Part shown: positions 1 to 8,302 of the stretch, in pieces
Numbering within the stretch: position 1 is the stretch's first letter
Layout of the letters: each line of letters begins with the position of its first letter
Assembly (NCBI GenBank): GCA_934317185.1
Contig: CAKREJ010000005.1
Coordinates: 1-37,278 of the forward strand
From: an uncultured Anaerobutyricum sp.
Lineage (GTDB): Bacteria > Bacillota > Clostridia > Lachnospirales > Lachnospiraceae
Length of the DNA stretch: 37,278 bases
Direction of reading: 5' to 3'
The notes under the pieces: generated by a model
Database searches by the model: none
Seen by the model: the letters and a program-made list of their open reading frames with translations, nothing else
Told to the model about the DNA's origin: nothing
Position numbers and translations under genes: made by a program

Positions 1-827
1 TAATAAAGCTTATCTAACACTTCTTCATCTATCTTAAATGTATGTTCCTGTGCCGGGAAAGAACTGTCTTTTACTGCAGCATCGTAATCTTTAAATGCCT
101 GTGACATAATCTCTCCTACATTTGCAAAGCTTCTTACAAACTTTGGTGAAAAATCAGAGAACATAGATAACATATCTGCATAAACAAGAATCTGTCCATC
201 ACAACCTGCTCCTGCTCCAATTCCGATCGTAGGAATATGAATTGCTTCTGTTACTTTACGAGCAAGCTTTTCCGGAACACACTCTAAAACAACTGCAAAT
301 GCTCCTGCTTCTTCTACAGCCTTTGCATCGTTAATCAACTGCTGTGCAGCTTCTACTGTTTTTCCCTGTACTTTAAATCCGCCAAATGCATTGACAGACT
401 GTGGTGTAAGTCCAATATGTGCCATTACCGGAATAGAAGCATCTGTAATAGCTTTAATCTGTGGACACACACTCTCTCCACCTTCTAATTTCACACAATC
501 ACACTGTGTCTCTTTCATAATCTTTCCGGCATTTACAACCGCATCATAAACGGAAGTCTGATAAGAAAGGAAAGGCATATCTACTACAACCAAAGAATTC
601 TTTGCACCTCTTGCAACAGCAGCACCATGATGAATCATATCTTCTACTGTTACAGGGATTGTCGTATCGTAACCTAAAACAACATTACCTAAAGAGTCTC
701 CAACTAAGATTCCATTGATTCCGGCAGCATCTTCTAACTTAGCTGTGGAATAATCATATGCTGTCAGCATGGAAATCTTTTCACCTTTATCCTTCATTGC
801 CTGAAAAGTTGTTACTGTGTTCTTCAT
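1..827 (-). CDS. panB: 3-methyl-2-oxobutanoate hydroxymethyltransferase (PanB), cut by window edge in its stop codon
   Basis: PanB transfers a hydroxymethyl group from methylenetetrahydrofolate to 2-oxoisovalerate, giving ketopantoate, the first committed step of pantothenate synthesis in the cytoplasm. My translation from the ATG at 825-827 begins [12 protein letters not shown] and shows the family blocks [27 protein letters not shown] and [11 protein letters not shown], plus the VVLECVPE segment that carries the active-site Glu. The frame is open for 275 codons to ...VLDKLY, and the next codon starts with TA, so the stop probably straddles the window edge and the protein is essentially complete at the usual length of about 275 residues. 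A strong AGGAGGT lies 6 bases upstream of the start. It follows panG by 90 bases on the same strand, so the two are probably cotranscribed; panC and panD would be expected beyond the edge. Confidence 0.95.
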   Translation of the reverse strand, partial: MKNTVTTFQAMKDKGEKISMLTAYDYSTAKLEDAAGINGILVGDSLGNVVLGYDTTIPVTVEDMIHHGAAVARGAKNSLVVVDMPFLSYQTSVYDAVVNAGKIMKETQCDCVKLEGGESVCPQIKAITDASIPVMAHIGLTPQSVNAFGGFKVQGKTVEAAQQLINDAKAVEEAGAFAVVLECVPEKLARKVTEAIHIPTIGIGAGAGCDGQILVYADMLSMFSDFSPKFVRSFANVGEIMSQAFKDYDAAVKDSSFPAQEHTFKIDEEVLDKLY

Positions 828-917
828 TATAATACCTCCTGATCCGCTGTCCCTTACATCGTTGCCCTGCAACCCACACAAATCTACTTTATGATTTGTT
901 CTTAAATACAGCTTTAC

Positions 918-1763
918 TTAATTACTGAGAATGTCCTTTAGCTTTCCGTAATCTCTGTCCGGATTCTTCTTCTCTCCTATAGAAATAAGAATTTCTGATA
1001 AAAGCCGATACATTATTTGCTGATTCTCATTAAGACAGTTTAAATGCTTCTCTACAGTCTTTTTATCAGCTCTCTCCACCGGTCCGGTCAGACTGTTTAC
1101 AGTTCCCTGCTCCACAATATGCTGCATATTTCCAAGCATAATCGGAGCGAATGCTTTAAGTGCACTCTCTTCGTCAAACCCGCATTCCTGCATCAGATCA
1201 AGAGCTTCCTGTATCAGTGCAACCACATGATTACTACATACGGCGGCAGCACAATGATATTTCACTTTATCTTTGGCTGCAATATAACGCACCTCATTCC
1301 CCAGATTCTTAAAAATCCCGGCTATTTCTTCTCGATGCCTCTCATCGCCTTCTATTACAAAATACGCATGTGATAGCTCTTTGTAAGAATTGTACTTATC
1401 GCTGACTGCAAAGAGCGGATGGACAGAATATCCGAAAGCACCACACTTATCAATTCCCGGAAATGCATCTCCGGCTGATAAGGCACCACTGCAATGACAT
1501 ATAAACTTTCCCTGAAGGGACATATCTTTAATCTGATCCCACACTGTAGTGATCAGATCATCAGGAACAGTAAGAAACAGAGTATCACTTTCTTTTACAA
1601 TCGTATGTAAATCTTTTATAAAGGTCGTTTCTGTAAAGTTTGCCGCCTCTTTTGCAAGATCTTCATTCACATCGTAATATCCTGTTACTTCCAGATTACC
1701 TAATCTGAAATACTTACCGAGGGAACACCCAACTTTCCCTGCACCTATAATTCCTGTTCTCAT
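918..1763 (-). CDS. panG: Rossmann-like/DUF2520 protein, probable ketopantoate reductase of the PanG type
   Basis: A 281-residue protein. The N-terminal NAD(P)-binding Rossmann fold has the glycine motif GIIGAGKVG at residues 3-11, and the C-terminal helical domain matches DUF2520 (blocks such as HPLFAVSDKY and KYHCAAAVCSNHVVALI). DUF2520 proteins encoded beside panB are known in Francisella (PanG) to be an alternative ketopantoate reductase, and homologues have been noted in Clostridia and Enterococcus. The position directly upstream of panB supports the same role here: NADPH-dependent reduction of ketopantoate to pantoate. I prefer the ATG at 1761-1763, about 8 bases after an AGGGTG-like ribosome site. 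A GTG three codons further upstream would extend the product to 284 residues but overlaps that site. The function is inferred from family and context. Confidence 0.82.
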   Translation of the reverse strand: MRTGIIGAGKVGCSLGKYFRLGNLEVTGYYDVNEDLAKEAANFTETTFIKDLHTIVKESDTLFLTVPDDLITTVWDQIKDMSLQGKFICHCSGALSAGDAFPGIDKCGAFGYSVHPLFAVSDKYNSYKELSHAYFVIEGDERHREEIAGIFKNLGNEVRYIAAKDKVKYHCAAAVCSNHVVALIQEALDLMQECGFDEESALKAFAPIMLGNMQHIVEQGTVNSLTGPVERADKKTVEKHLNCLNENQQIMYRLLSEILISIGEKKNPDRDYGKLKDILSN

Positions 1764-1848
1764 ATTTATCACCCTGCCTTTCGCACGGTGATACTCCGAG
1801 TCTTATTCCTAAAAGATATAAGCTCCATATTTGTCAGTTACATGCGGT

Positions 1849-1871
1849 ATGGTTTCGCTAACGAATACCAT
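1849..1871 (-). promoter_or_regulatory. Leader hairpin with a single bulged A upstream of panG-panB (possible pan-type RNA)
   Basis: In the minus-strand transcript the arms AUGGU/ACCAU and UUCG/CGAA form one 9-bp stem with a single bulged A and a UUAG loop. It starts about 10 bases after the predicted transcription start. A bulged-A hairpin in the leader of pantothenate genes recalls the published pan RNA motif of Firmicutes, but I cannot confirm the consensus. Nothing else obvious fills the remaining 85 bases to the panG start. Confidence 0.4.
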
Positions 1872-1887
1872 CCATAGTTACCTACCC

Positions 1888-1916
1888 ACTATACCATTTT
1901 AAAATACATTCGTAAA
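1888..1916 (-). promoter_or_regulatory. Predicted sigma-A promoter for panG-panB
   Basis: On the minus strand TTTACG (1911-1916) and TATAGT (1888-1893) are separated by 17 bases, placing transcription start near 1881, about 118 bases upstream of panG. Spacing is ideal and both boxes are close to consensus. Not tested experimentally. Confidence 0.55.
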
Positions 1917-1964
1917 TAAAGTTTTCCAAAAAAATTGTTTATTTTTTAACACAAAGTTTTCATT

Positions 1965-2000
1965 TTTTTGAAGAGACTATTTTTTACATCTCTTCAAAAA
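1965..2000. repeat. 11-bp perfect inverted repeat in the metK-panG gap
   Basis: Arms TTTTTGAAGAG and CTCTTCAAAAA are separated by 14 bases. The stretch 1764-2159 has no gene; it holds this repeat, the pan promoter and the leader hairpin. The repeat lies downstream of metK and upstream of the pan promoter. The T-run is inside the arm and does not follow it, so it is not a textbook terminator on either strand. It may still stop metK transcription or bind a regulator. Confidence 0.5.
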
Positions 2001-2159
2001 TACACTACGAAACTATAACAAACATTTTTAAATAAACAAAAAATTCTACAATACAATATTTTCATCTGCAATTTTAAAACATATGGAAAATGCAGCTATA
2101 CATTCCCCACGCAACAAAGCAAATGTAATATGGTATTATAGAATTTTCGTGAGTCATCC

Positions 2160-3350
2160 TTATCTCTGATACTTCTTAAGAACTTCTACTTTATCAAGCT
2201 TCTCCCACGGAAGATCGAGATCATTACGTCCAAAATGACCATAAGCCGCAGTCTGTTTGTAGATTGGTCTTCTTAAGTCAAGCATTTTAATAATTCCTGC
2301 CGGTCTTAAGTCAAAGTTCTCACGAATCATATCTACAAGCTTATCTTCTGCAAGCTTTCCAGTTCCAAAAGTATCTACCATGATAGATGTAGGCTGTGCT
2401 ACACCAATAGCGTAAGATAACTGAATCTCACACTTATCTGCGAGTCCAGCCGCAACAATATTCTTTGCTACATATCTTGCAGCGTATGCAGCAGAACGGT
2501 CTACCTTTGTACAGTCCTTACCGGAGAAAGCTCCACCGCCGTGGCGTGCATATCCACCATAAGTATCTACGATAATCTTTCTTCCTGTTAAACCACTGTC
2601 CCCATGTGGTCCACCGATTACAAATCTTCCTGTTGGGTTAATGAAAAACTTTGTATTATCATCAACCATATTCTGTGGAAGAATCGGATCAAACACATAC
2701 TTTTTAATATCTTCATGAATCTGTTCCTGTGTTACTTCAGGGTCATGCTGGGTAGAAAGAACAACCGCATCTAAACGATCTGGCTTACCATTCTCATCAT
2801 ATTCTACAGTAACCTGTGTCTTTCCATCCGGTCTTAAATAAGATAATGTGCCATCCTTACGAACCTTTGTAAGCTGTCTGGATAACTTATGTGCTAATGC
2901 GATAGGATATGGCATATATTCTTCTGTCTCATTGCTGGCATAACCAAACATCATACCCTGATCACCGGCACCGATTGCTTCTAATTCTTCATCACTCATC
3001 TTATTCTCTCTTGCCTCAAGTGCCTTATCAACACCCATAGCAATATCGGAAGACTGTTCATCTAAAGCAACCATAACCCCGCAGGTATCTGCGTCAAAAC
3101 CGTATTTGCCTCTTGTGTAGCCAATCTCTTTGATCGTATCACGGGCAATCTTCTGAATGTCCACATAAGCATTCGTTGTTACCTCACCCATGACAAGTAC
3201 AAGACCTGTTGTCATTGCTGTCTCACAAGCGACACGGCTCATCGGGTCTTTTTCCATTAATGCATCAAGTATAGCGTCAGAAACCTGATCGCACATCTTA
3301 TCCGGATGTCCTTCTGTTACAGATTCTGATGTAAATAATCTTCTTTCCAT
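2160..3350 (-). CDS. metK: S-adenosylmethionine synthetase
   Basis: MetK makes S-adenosylmethionine from methionine and ATP, the main cellular methyl donor. The three-domain enzyme is clear from [11 protein letters not shown] near the N-terminus, [26 protein letters not shown] and the C-terminal [15 protein letters not shown]. With the ATG at 3348-3350 ([10 protein letters not shown]) the product has 396 residues, normal for the family. A TTG further upstream at 3366-3368 would add six residues, but its GGAG is better placed to serve the ATG. The gene starts 21 bases after the murA stop and must be cotranscribed with it. No SAM riboswitch consensus was recognised upstream of either gene. Confidence 0.97.
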   Translation of the reverse strand: MERRLFTSESVTEGHPDKMCDQVSDAILDALMEKDPMSRVACETAMTTGLVLVMGEVTTNAYVDIQKIARDTIKEIGYTRGKYGFDADTCGVMVALDEQSSDIAMGVDKALEARENKMSDEELEAIGAGDQGMMFGYASNETEEYMPYPIALAHKLSRQLTKVRKDGTLSYLRPDGKTQVTVEYDENGKPDRLDAVVLSTQHDPEVTQEQIHEDIKKYVFDPILPQNMVDDNTKFFINPTGRFVIGGPHGDSGLTGRKIIVDTYGGYARHGGGAFSGKDCTKVDRSAAYAARYVAKNIVAAGLADKCEIQLSYAIGVAQPTSIMVDTFGTGKLAEDKLVDMIRENFDLRPAGIIKMLDLRRPIYKQTAAYGHFGRNDLDLPWEKLDKVEVLKKYQR

Positions 3351-3371
3351 TGTACTACTCATCTCCAATTC

Positions 3372-4685
3372 TTAATTTACAGTACCTGTTTTATAAATAA
3401 ACTTATTGGTTTCTTTCTCGGAATCAACTTTCTCAATCAATCCGCCAAGAGCACGAAGCTTCTCATCAAATCTCTCATACCCTCTCTGAATATAACCAAT
3501 CTGAGTTACCGTTGTATATCCTTCTGCCGCAAGCCCTGCAATAACAAGTGCCGCTCCGGCACGAAGGTCCGGTGCCGCCACCGTTGCTCCTGTATATTTT
3601 TCAACACCGTGAATAATCGCAGTGTTACCTTCCACCATCTTTATATTAGCACCCATTCGACGCAGTTCCTCTACATAGCGGAAACGATTCTCAAAGATAC
3701 TCTCCGTAATCGTACTCGTTCCTGTAGAAAGACCCAGCGTAATTGCCATCTGTGGCTGCATATCTGTAGGGAATCCCGGATATGGAAGCGTCTTAATCTG
3801 TGTGTGACGCAGACGCTGTGTTGCTACGACTCTCACCGCATCATCGGACTCCTCAATCTGTGCTCCAATCTCAGATAACTTCGCAGAAATCGTCTCCAAA
3901 TGCTTAGGAATTACATTTTTAACAAGAATGTCTCCCCTTGTAGCCGCTGCTGCCATCATAAATGTTCCGGCCTCAATCTGATCCGGAATAACAGAATACT
4001 CTGTATCATGGAACTTCTCTACCCCTTTAATTCGAATCACATCTGTTCCGGCACCACGAATGTCCGCACCCATACTATTTAAGAAGTTCGCCACATCTAC
4101 GATATGCGGTTCTTTCGCTGCATTCTCGATAACGGTATTCCCCTGTGCCAACGCTGCTGCCATCATAATATTGATTGTGGCTCCGACAGAAACAACATCT
4201 AAATAAATACGGCTTCCTACAAGCTGCTCTGCCTGTGCGATGATCATCCCGTGCTCAATCTTAACTTCCGCTCCAAGTGCACGAAATCCCTTAATATGCT
4301 GATCGATCGGACGACTTCCGATATCGCATCCTCCCGGAAGTACAACCTGTGCCTTTCTATATTTACCAAGAAGAGCACCGATCAGGTAATAAGATGCTCT
4401 GATTTTTCTGATATATTCATTATCTACAATTAAATCTCCGCTGGAATCAATATCTTTTCCACTGATCAAAACTTCATTATCTCCCTTACGGTCAATGCGG
4501 GCTCCAATCCCCTCCATTGCCTGTAAAAGAACATTCGTATCTCTAACATTCGGCATATTATCAATCAAACATTCTCCATCGGTCATAATGGCTGCTGCCA
4601 GAATTCCTAATGCTGCGTTCTTTGCTCCACCAATTACAACTTCACCAACTAACGGATTACCACCTTTAATAATATACTGTTCCAT
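3372..4685 (-). CDS. murA: UDP-N-acetylglucosamine 1-carboxyvinyltransferase (MurA)
   Basis: MurA transfers enolpyruvate from PEP to UDP-GlcNAc, the first committed step of peptidoglycan precursor synthesis and the target of fosfomycin. The 437-residue EPSP-synthase-fold protein has GGAKNAALG with the catalytic Lys at 22, and LPGGCDIGSRPIDQHIKGF with the active-site Cys at 120, which predicts the fosfomycin-sensitive Cys form. Many Firmicutes carry two MurA paralogues; which one this is cannot be told here. The ribosome site is AGAGGT upstream of the ATG at 4683-4685. Its own promoter lies about 260 bases upstream, leaving a long leader. Confidence 0.96.
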   Translation of the reverse strand: MEQYIIKGGNPLVGEVVIGGAKNAALGILAAAIMTDGECLIDNMPNVRDTNVLLQAMEGIGARIDRKGDNEVLISGKDIDSSGDLIVDNEYIRKIRASYYLIGALLGKYRKAQVVLPGGCDIGSRPIDQHIKGFRALGAEVKIEHGMIIAQAEQLVGSRIYLDVVSVGATINIMMAAALAQGNTVIENAAKEPHIVDVANFLNSMGADIRGAGTDVIRIKGVEKFHDTEYSVIPDQIEAGTFMMAAAATRGDILVKNVIPKHLETISAKLSEIGAQIEESDDAVRVVATQRLRHTQIKTLPYPGFPTDMQPQMAITLGLSTGTSTITESIFENRFRYVEELRRMGANIKMVEGNTAIIHGVEKYTGATVAAPDLRAGAALVIAGLAAEGYTTVTQIGYIQRGYERFDEKLRALGGLIEKVDSEKETNKFIYKTGTVN

Positions 4686-4947
4686 TTCGCACCTCTATAA
4701 TCTATCCTAAACGTTATTATTCTTAACACTAATTTTCAAATTAAAGTAAAATCAAATAAAATTCCAGGTAAAAAATCACAACCCAAAAAATGGAATTCCT
4801 ATTCCAAAGATTACTCTTTATAATAAATAAAACAAACTTAAAATAAAATTACCCGTAATCCTGTTTCAAAAATTCCTGTCATGATATTTTATATCTCAAA
4901 CAATATGTACTTTTCTTCACAATCTAAATTAAACCTAGAATCATTTT

Positions 4948-4980
4948 ATTATATCATACTCTCTGATTTATTGTAAATCA
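4948..4980 (-). promoter_or_regulatory. Promoter of murA-metK with overlapping palindrome
   Basis: On the minus strand TTTACA (4972-4977) and TATAAT (4948-4953) are 18 bases apart with an extended -10 TG. A perfect 7-bp inverted repeat, TGATTTA/TAAATCA around TTG at 4964-4980, covers the -35 box and could be an operator. The gene-free stretch 4686-5008 holds this promoter and an AT-rich leader of about 250 bases. Apart from a short GGAATTCC palindrome I see no convincing riboswitch or attenuator in that leader. Confidence 0.6.
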
Positions 4981-5008
4981 AAAATTGTTACAAAATAAAC
5001 ATCTTAAT

Positions 5009-5593
5009 TTATTTATTTTTTCTCTTTTTTTTCTTTTTACGAACAGAATATCCAAATGTCCCCAAAGACTCTCCCAGTCCAAAATATGTACCGTGAGAAT
5101 ATACAATTGGTGCTGCCTTCTCCAGATGAAACGTTCCCTTTTCATCCATATAAGAATCATCAACAGTTACATGAACCACATCCGCTACGAACATCGTATG
5201 AGAACCAAGTGCCACTTCTTCTCTGACACGGCACTCAATATTTACCGGGCTATCTTCAATCACAGGAGCATTAATCTTCTTTGCTTCCCCTTTGTTTAAT
5301 CCGGTCTGCTCAAACTTATCCATATCTCTGCCAGAACGGACCCCACAAAAATCTGTGGCCTTCGCAAGCTTTTGTGTAGTGAGATTCACTACAAACTCTC
5401 CTGTTTCATGTAATGCTTTATAAGAATGTCTCTCCGGACGAACAGAAATATAGAGCATAGGTGGATTGGTACATACCGTTCCTGTCCAGGCAACTGTTAT
5501 AATATTATCTTTTCCTTCTTTATCCCTTACCGATACCATGACTGCCGGAAGAGGATACAGCATATTGCCCGGCTTAAAATCTAACTTCCCCAT
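5009..5593 (-). CDS. Flavin reductase family protein (flavoredoxin-like, FMN-binding split barrel)
   Basis: A 194-residue protein of the flavin-reductase-like FMN-binding family. It opens PGNMLYPLPAVMVSV, then ITVAWTGTVCTNPPMLYISVRP with the SxxP-type flavin-contact region, and RHSYKALHETGEFVVNL, all typical of the DIM6/NTAB or flavoredoxin group. Such proteins bind FMN and take part in electron transfer or flavin reduction in anaerobes; the substrate here is unknown. The C-terminus ends in a strongly basic run, VRKKKKKRKNK, unusual for a soluble flavoprotein and possibly a nucleic-acid or membrane contact. It lies 64 bases downstream of the HIT gene on the same strand. Confidence 0.85.
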   Translation of the reverse strand: MGKLDFKPGNMLYPLPAVMVSVRDKEGKDNIITVAWTGTVCTNPPMLYISVRPERHSYKALHETGEFVVNLTTQKLAKATDFCGVRSGRDMDKFEQTGLNKGEAKKINAPVIEDSPVNIECRVREEVALGSHTMFVADVVHVTVDDSYMDEKGTFHLEKAAPIVYSHGTYFGLGESLGTFGYSVRKKKKKRKNK

Positions 5594-5657
5594 ACTCTTT
5601 CCTTTCTGTTTCTTTTATTTCTTTTGCTTATATTATAAATTACTTATATAAAATTGC

Positions 5658-6071
5658 TTAAATCGACTTCTTAATAGATTGTCTGATTTCTTCTAACTGC
5701 TCTCCTGAAATCTCCTGCTGTGGCCAGTTGAGATTAAGTCCATCTCCTTCATAACGTGGAATCAGGTGAAGATGGAAATGATTTACCGTCTGTCCTGCAA
5801 CTTCTCCATTATTCTGAATAAGATTCAATCCGTCACATTTTAATGCATCCCTCATTGATCTTGCAATACAGGTAGCTAATGCAAACAGCTTTCCGGCTGT
5901 CTCACCGTCCAGATCATAAATATTATCAAAATGTTCCTTTGGTATGATCAGACAATGTCCCTTTGTTGCCGGATTCACATCAAGAATTACTGTGAAATGG
6001 CTGTCTTCATAAACTGTAGCAGAGTGAATCTCTCCTTTTGCTATCTTACAGAATAAACAATCTTCTTTCAT
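5658..6071 (-). CDS. HIT-family nucleotide hydrolase
   Basis: Histidine-triad protein of 137 residues from the ATG at 6069-6071. The N-terminus CLFCKIAKGEI supplies the zinc-type CxxC pair seen in bacterial Hit proteins, and the signature NHFHLHLIPRYEGDG holds the HxHxH catalytic triad. HIT proteins hydrolyse nucleoside phosphoramidates or dinucleotides in the cytoplasm; the natural substrate is unclear. A TTG at 6081-6083 gives four extra residues, but the ATG matches family N-termini better. An AAAGGTG ribosome site precedes it. The gap to the next upstream gene is only about 50 bases, so it may be read through from the GlgB-like gene. Confidence 0.93.
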   Translation of the reverse strand: MKEDCLFCKIAKGEIHSATVYEDSHFTVILDVNPATKGHCLIIPKEHFDNIYDLDGETAGKLFALATCIARSMRDALKCDGLNLIQNNGEVAGQTVNHFHLHLIPRYEGDGLNLNWPQQEISGEQLEEIRQSIKKSI

Positions 6072-6120
6072 TATTATCAACACACCTTTCTTTACTGAAA
6101 TTCATATATATTAAAACCCT

Positions 6121-8037
6121 TTAAAACTTAAAGATCAATGTTGCCAGAGGCGGTATTGATATCTTAATCGAATATGGTCTTAAATCCCAACATTCTGAAA
6201 CAGCTTTCACTTCCTGATGTTCTCCCCGGCCCTCGCCGCCGAATTCTACTGCATCACTATTGGAAATCAAAGTATATTTACTGTTTTTCGGAACACCTAT
6301 CTGATAATGTTCCTGCTCTTCTTCACTAAAATTACATATAAACAGCAGATTATCTCTTCCGTATGGTGACTTCCTTATAAAACTTACAACCAAAGCTTCT
6401 ACATCCATCCCATTAATCCACTCAAAAGGAGCACGTATTGGGTCATATTCATAAAGGGCAGGATATTCCTGATAAATCTGAAGCAGTGACTTCACATATT
6501 CCTGCGAAGAGATGTTCTCATGCGAATGCAGGTCCCACGCCTTTCTGCCGGGAATTCCTATCAAATAACCATAAGACATCCTGACTCCTGTTAACTTATC
6601 ATAATCACAAGAGGTCTTCTTGTCAATGAAAGATTTATCAAAAAGATCAATTTTCTCTTTATTCATTTCTTTATTAAGTAATAATACTGTATGAGAAAGA
6701 TCTCTTCCCATCAATGGTTGTGAAAGATAAAAATATTTATTTTTTCTATTCTGAATATCTGCCTCAAGATAACTGTCCACTCCTGCTTTTATTCCTATAT
6801 TCCATTCAAAATCAAAGAAATCTCCCATATTTTTTCCAGCCATTTCTTCTCCTATGAATAAAATACTGCTATCTTCCTTCTTGATGACCTCTCTCGCTTT
6901 GCTTAAAAAATCAGCAGATCCTTTATGTAATCCTCGAAATACAAATCCATCAATATGATATTCCCTGATCCAAAAAAGAATATTGGAAATAAGATAATTT
7001 ACAGTCTGCGGATCTTTCTTTTCAAAAAGATTCACTGCTCTTCTTAAATATTCCGGTGATATTTCTAACATAACTCCGATATTTCTTTTATGAGAACGAT
7101 TCACAAAAAAACGCATCGTGTCCGGTGTATTTCCATAAAATGCCGGCTCAAAAAAGCCCTTCTTTGCCCCCAGAAGCTCTCCTTGTGACGTTCCACGAAG
7201 CAAAATATGAGTATGTCCCATATCCTGTACCGTTTCCTGTACTTTCTCATCCGGAGAGTCCAGCTCACTGATTCGAACCTCACAAACAGACATCGGTATC
7301 CTGAACATATTTCCACGATACCTCTCCGTAAGCCATCTGCTGTCCTCCCAGCGAAAACGGTTCAGATCAAACATTCTCGATGCCCCATCTTTTTTCTCTT
7401 CATTCATGACTGCATACGGATCGATCATCTGTATCACTTGCCCCTGTGTATTTTTTACTTCAAATTTATAAAACTGACCACAGGAAAGTCCCGGAATAAA
7501 CAATTCAAAAATATCTGAATTATTCAGTTTATGCATTGGATACAACATTCCATTCCAGTAATTAAAGTCTCCGATTACACTGACACGCTTTGCATCCGGT
7601 ACCCAGACTGCAAAGTACATTCCTTCCGTATCGCCAAGCTTTACCTTATGACACCCCATCTTATGATATACTTCTGTCCAATTCCCCTGTGAAAACAACT
7701 TCTCTTCTTCCTCTGTAATTAATCCCTCATAACTGTATGGATCATTACATATGTAAGTATTCCCATCACAAAACGTCATATGCAGTTGATAAGAAAATGG
7801 TCTTTTATGGGGAAGGAACAACGAAAACACCGGCTGTCTTTCCACAGTATCCATAGAATAGTGCTTTCCATCCTCAGCAATAACCTCCATCGCCACTGCA
7901 TCCGGATGATAAGCAGCAATAACCTGTCCTTCCTGGACAAAATGTCGCCCCAGCAAATCTTTTGGCTTGCTGCAATTACCAAAAACCAGTTCCATAACCT
8001 GCTCTTTTTTTATAACTTCACTGATTTCATATCGCAT
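6121..8037 (-). CDS. Glycogen branching enzyme (GlgB) homologue lacking catalytic residues: probable pseudoenzyme
   Basis: This 638-residue protein follows GlgB architecture. There is an N1 beta domain (about 20-115, LLGRHF, NDPYSYEGLIT), a CBM48 glycan-binding domain (about 125-215, MYFAVWVPDAKRVSVIGDFN), an alpha-amylase-like barrel (about 235-530) and a C-terminal beta domain (FICNFSEEE). The barrel still aligns with GlgB, but its catalytic regions are degraded. The nucleophile segment GLRVDAV reads GFVFRGL (Arg368 for Asp), the DWVPGH block reads EISPEY, and the SHDEV block reads NKEMN. Only the region with the acid/base Glu (FIGEEMA, 394-400) survives. Known branching chemistry needs the lost Asp, so it is probably inactive and may bind glycogen or regulate the true enzymes. 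AGGAGGG precedes the ATG and a strong promoter sits upstream. No frameshift is seen. Confidence 0.85.
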   Translation of the reverse strand: MRYEISEVIKKEQVMELVFGNCSKPKDLLGRHFVQEGQVIAAYHPDAVAMEVIAEDGKHYSMDTVERQPVFSLFLPHKRPFSYQLHMTFCDGNTYICNDPYSYEGLITEEEEKLFSQGNWTEVYHKMGCHKVKLGDTEGMYFAVWVPDAKRVSVIGDFNYWNGMLYPMHKLNNSDIFELFIPGLSCGQFYKFEVKNTQGQVIQMIDPYAVMNEEKKDGASRMFDLNRFRWEDSRWLTERYRGNMFRIPMSVCEVRISELDSPDEKVQETVQDMGHTHILLRGTSQGELLGAKKGFFEPAFYGNTPDTMRFFVNRSHKRNIGVMLEISPEYLRRAVNLFEKKDPQTVNYLISNILFWIREYHIDGFVFRGLHKGSADFLSKAREVIKKEDSSILFIGEEMAGKNMGDFFDFEWNIGIKAGVDSYLEADIQNRKNKYFYLSQPLMGRDLSHTVLLLNKEMNKEKIDLFDKSFIDKKTSCDYDKLTGVRMSYGYLIGIPGRKAWDLHSHENISSQEYVKSLLQIYQEYPALYEYDPIRAPFEWINGMDVEALVVSFIRKSPYGRDNLLFICNFSEEEQEHYQIGVPKNSKYTLISNSDAVEFGGEGRGEHQEVKAVSECWDLRPYSIKISIPPLATLIFKF

Positions 8038-8149
8038 ATCAATCCCTCCTATTCCAGTTTCTTCTCAAAAACAGACACTTATATATGAAGTATATTCAAA
8101 TGTATTTGCTGTGATTCCTCTTTGCCTGACTTGGTATACTTATAATTAT

Positions 8150-8178
8150 ATTATAATTTTTTTACACAAGGAAGTCAA
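8150..8178 (-). promoter_or_regulatory. Strong promoter for the GlgB-like gene
   Basis: On the minus strand TTGACT (8173-8178), a 17-base spacer and TATAAT (8150-8155) form a near-consensus sigma-A promoter, about 110 bases upstream of the GlgB-like start. It follows directly on the fruA terminator. Confidence 0.75.
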
Positions 8179-8189
8179 TAAATGGCAAA

Positions 8190-8236
8190 AAAGAAGAAAT
8201 CCCGAATACAATAACTGTATCCGGGACTTCTTCTTT
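8190..8236 (-). terminator. Rho-independent terminator of fruK-fruA
   Basis: A 21-bp hairpin has arms 8190-8210 and 8216-8236 with a five-base loop. It contains a few non-Watson-Crick pairs and is followed on the minus strand by a run of Ts. It lies about 66 bases downstream of the fruA stop. Confidence 0.85.
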
Positions 8237-8302
8237 CATTCATTTATAGCAACTAAATTTAGGAAATTAACTGACTTAGAATAACGTATGATTCTGATAT
8301 AA

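Noticed and set aside
4686..4947. SAM riboswitch expected in the murA-metK leader
   Set aside because: I looked for SAM-I core elements and a terminator pair and found none; only AT-rich sequence with weak short repeats.
4985..5299. Plus-strand frame of 104 codons
   Set aside because: Antisense shadow of the flavin reductase-like gene; no ribosome site and low-complexity content.
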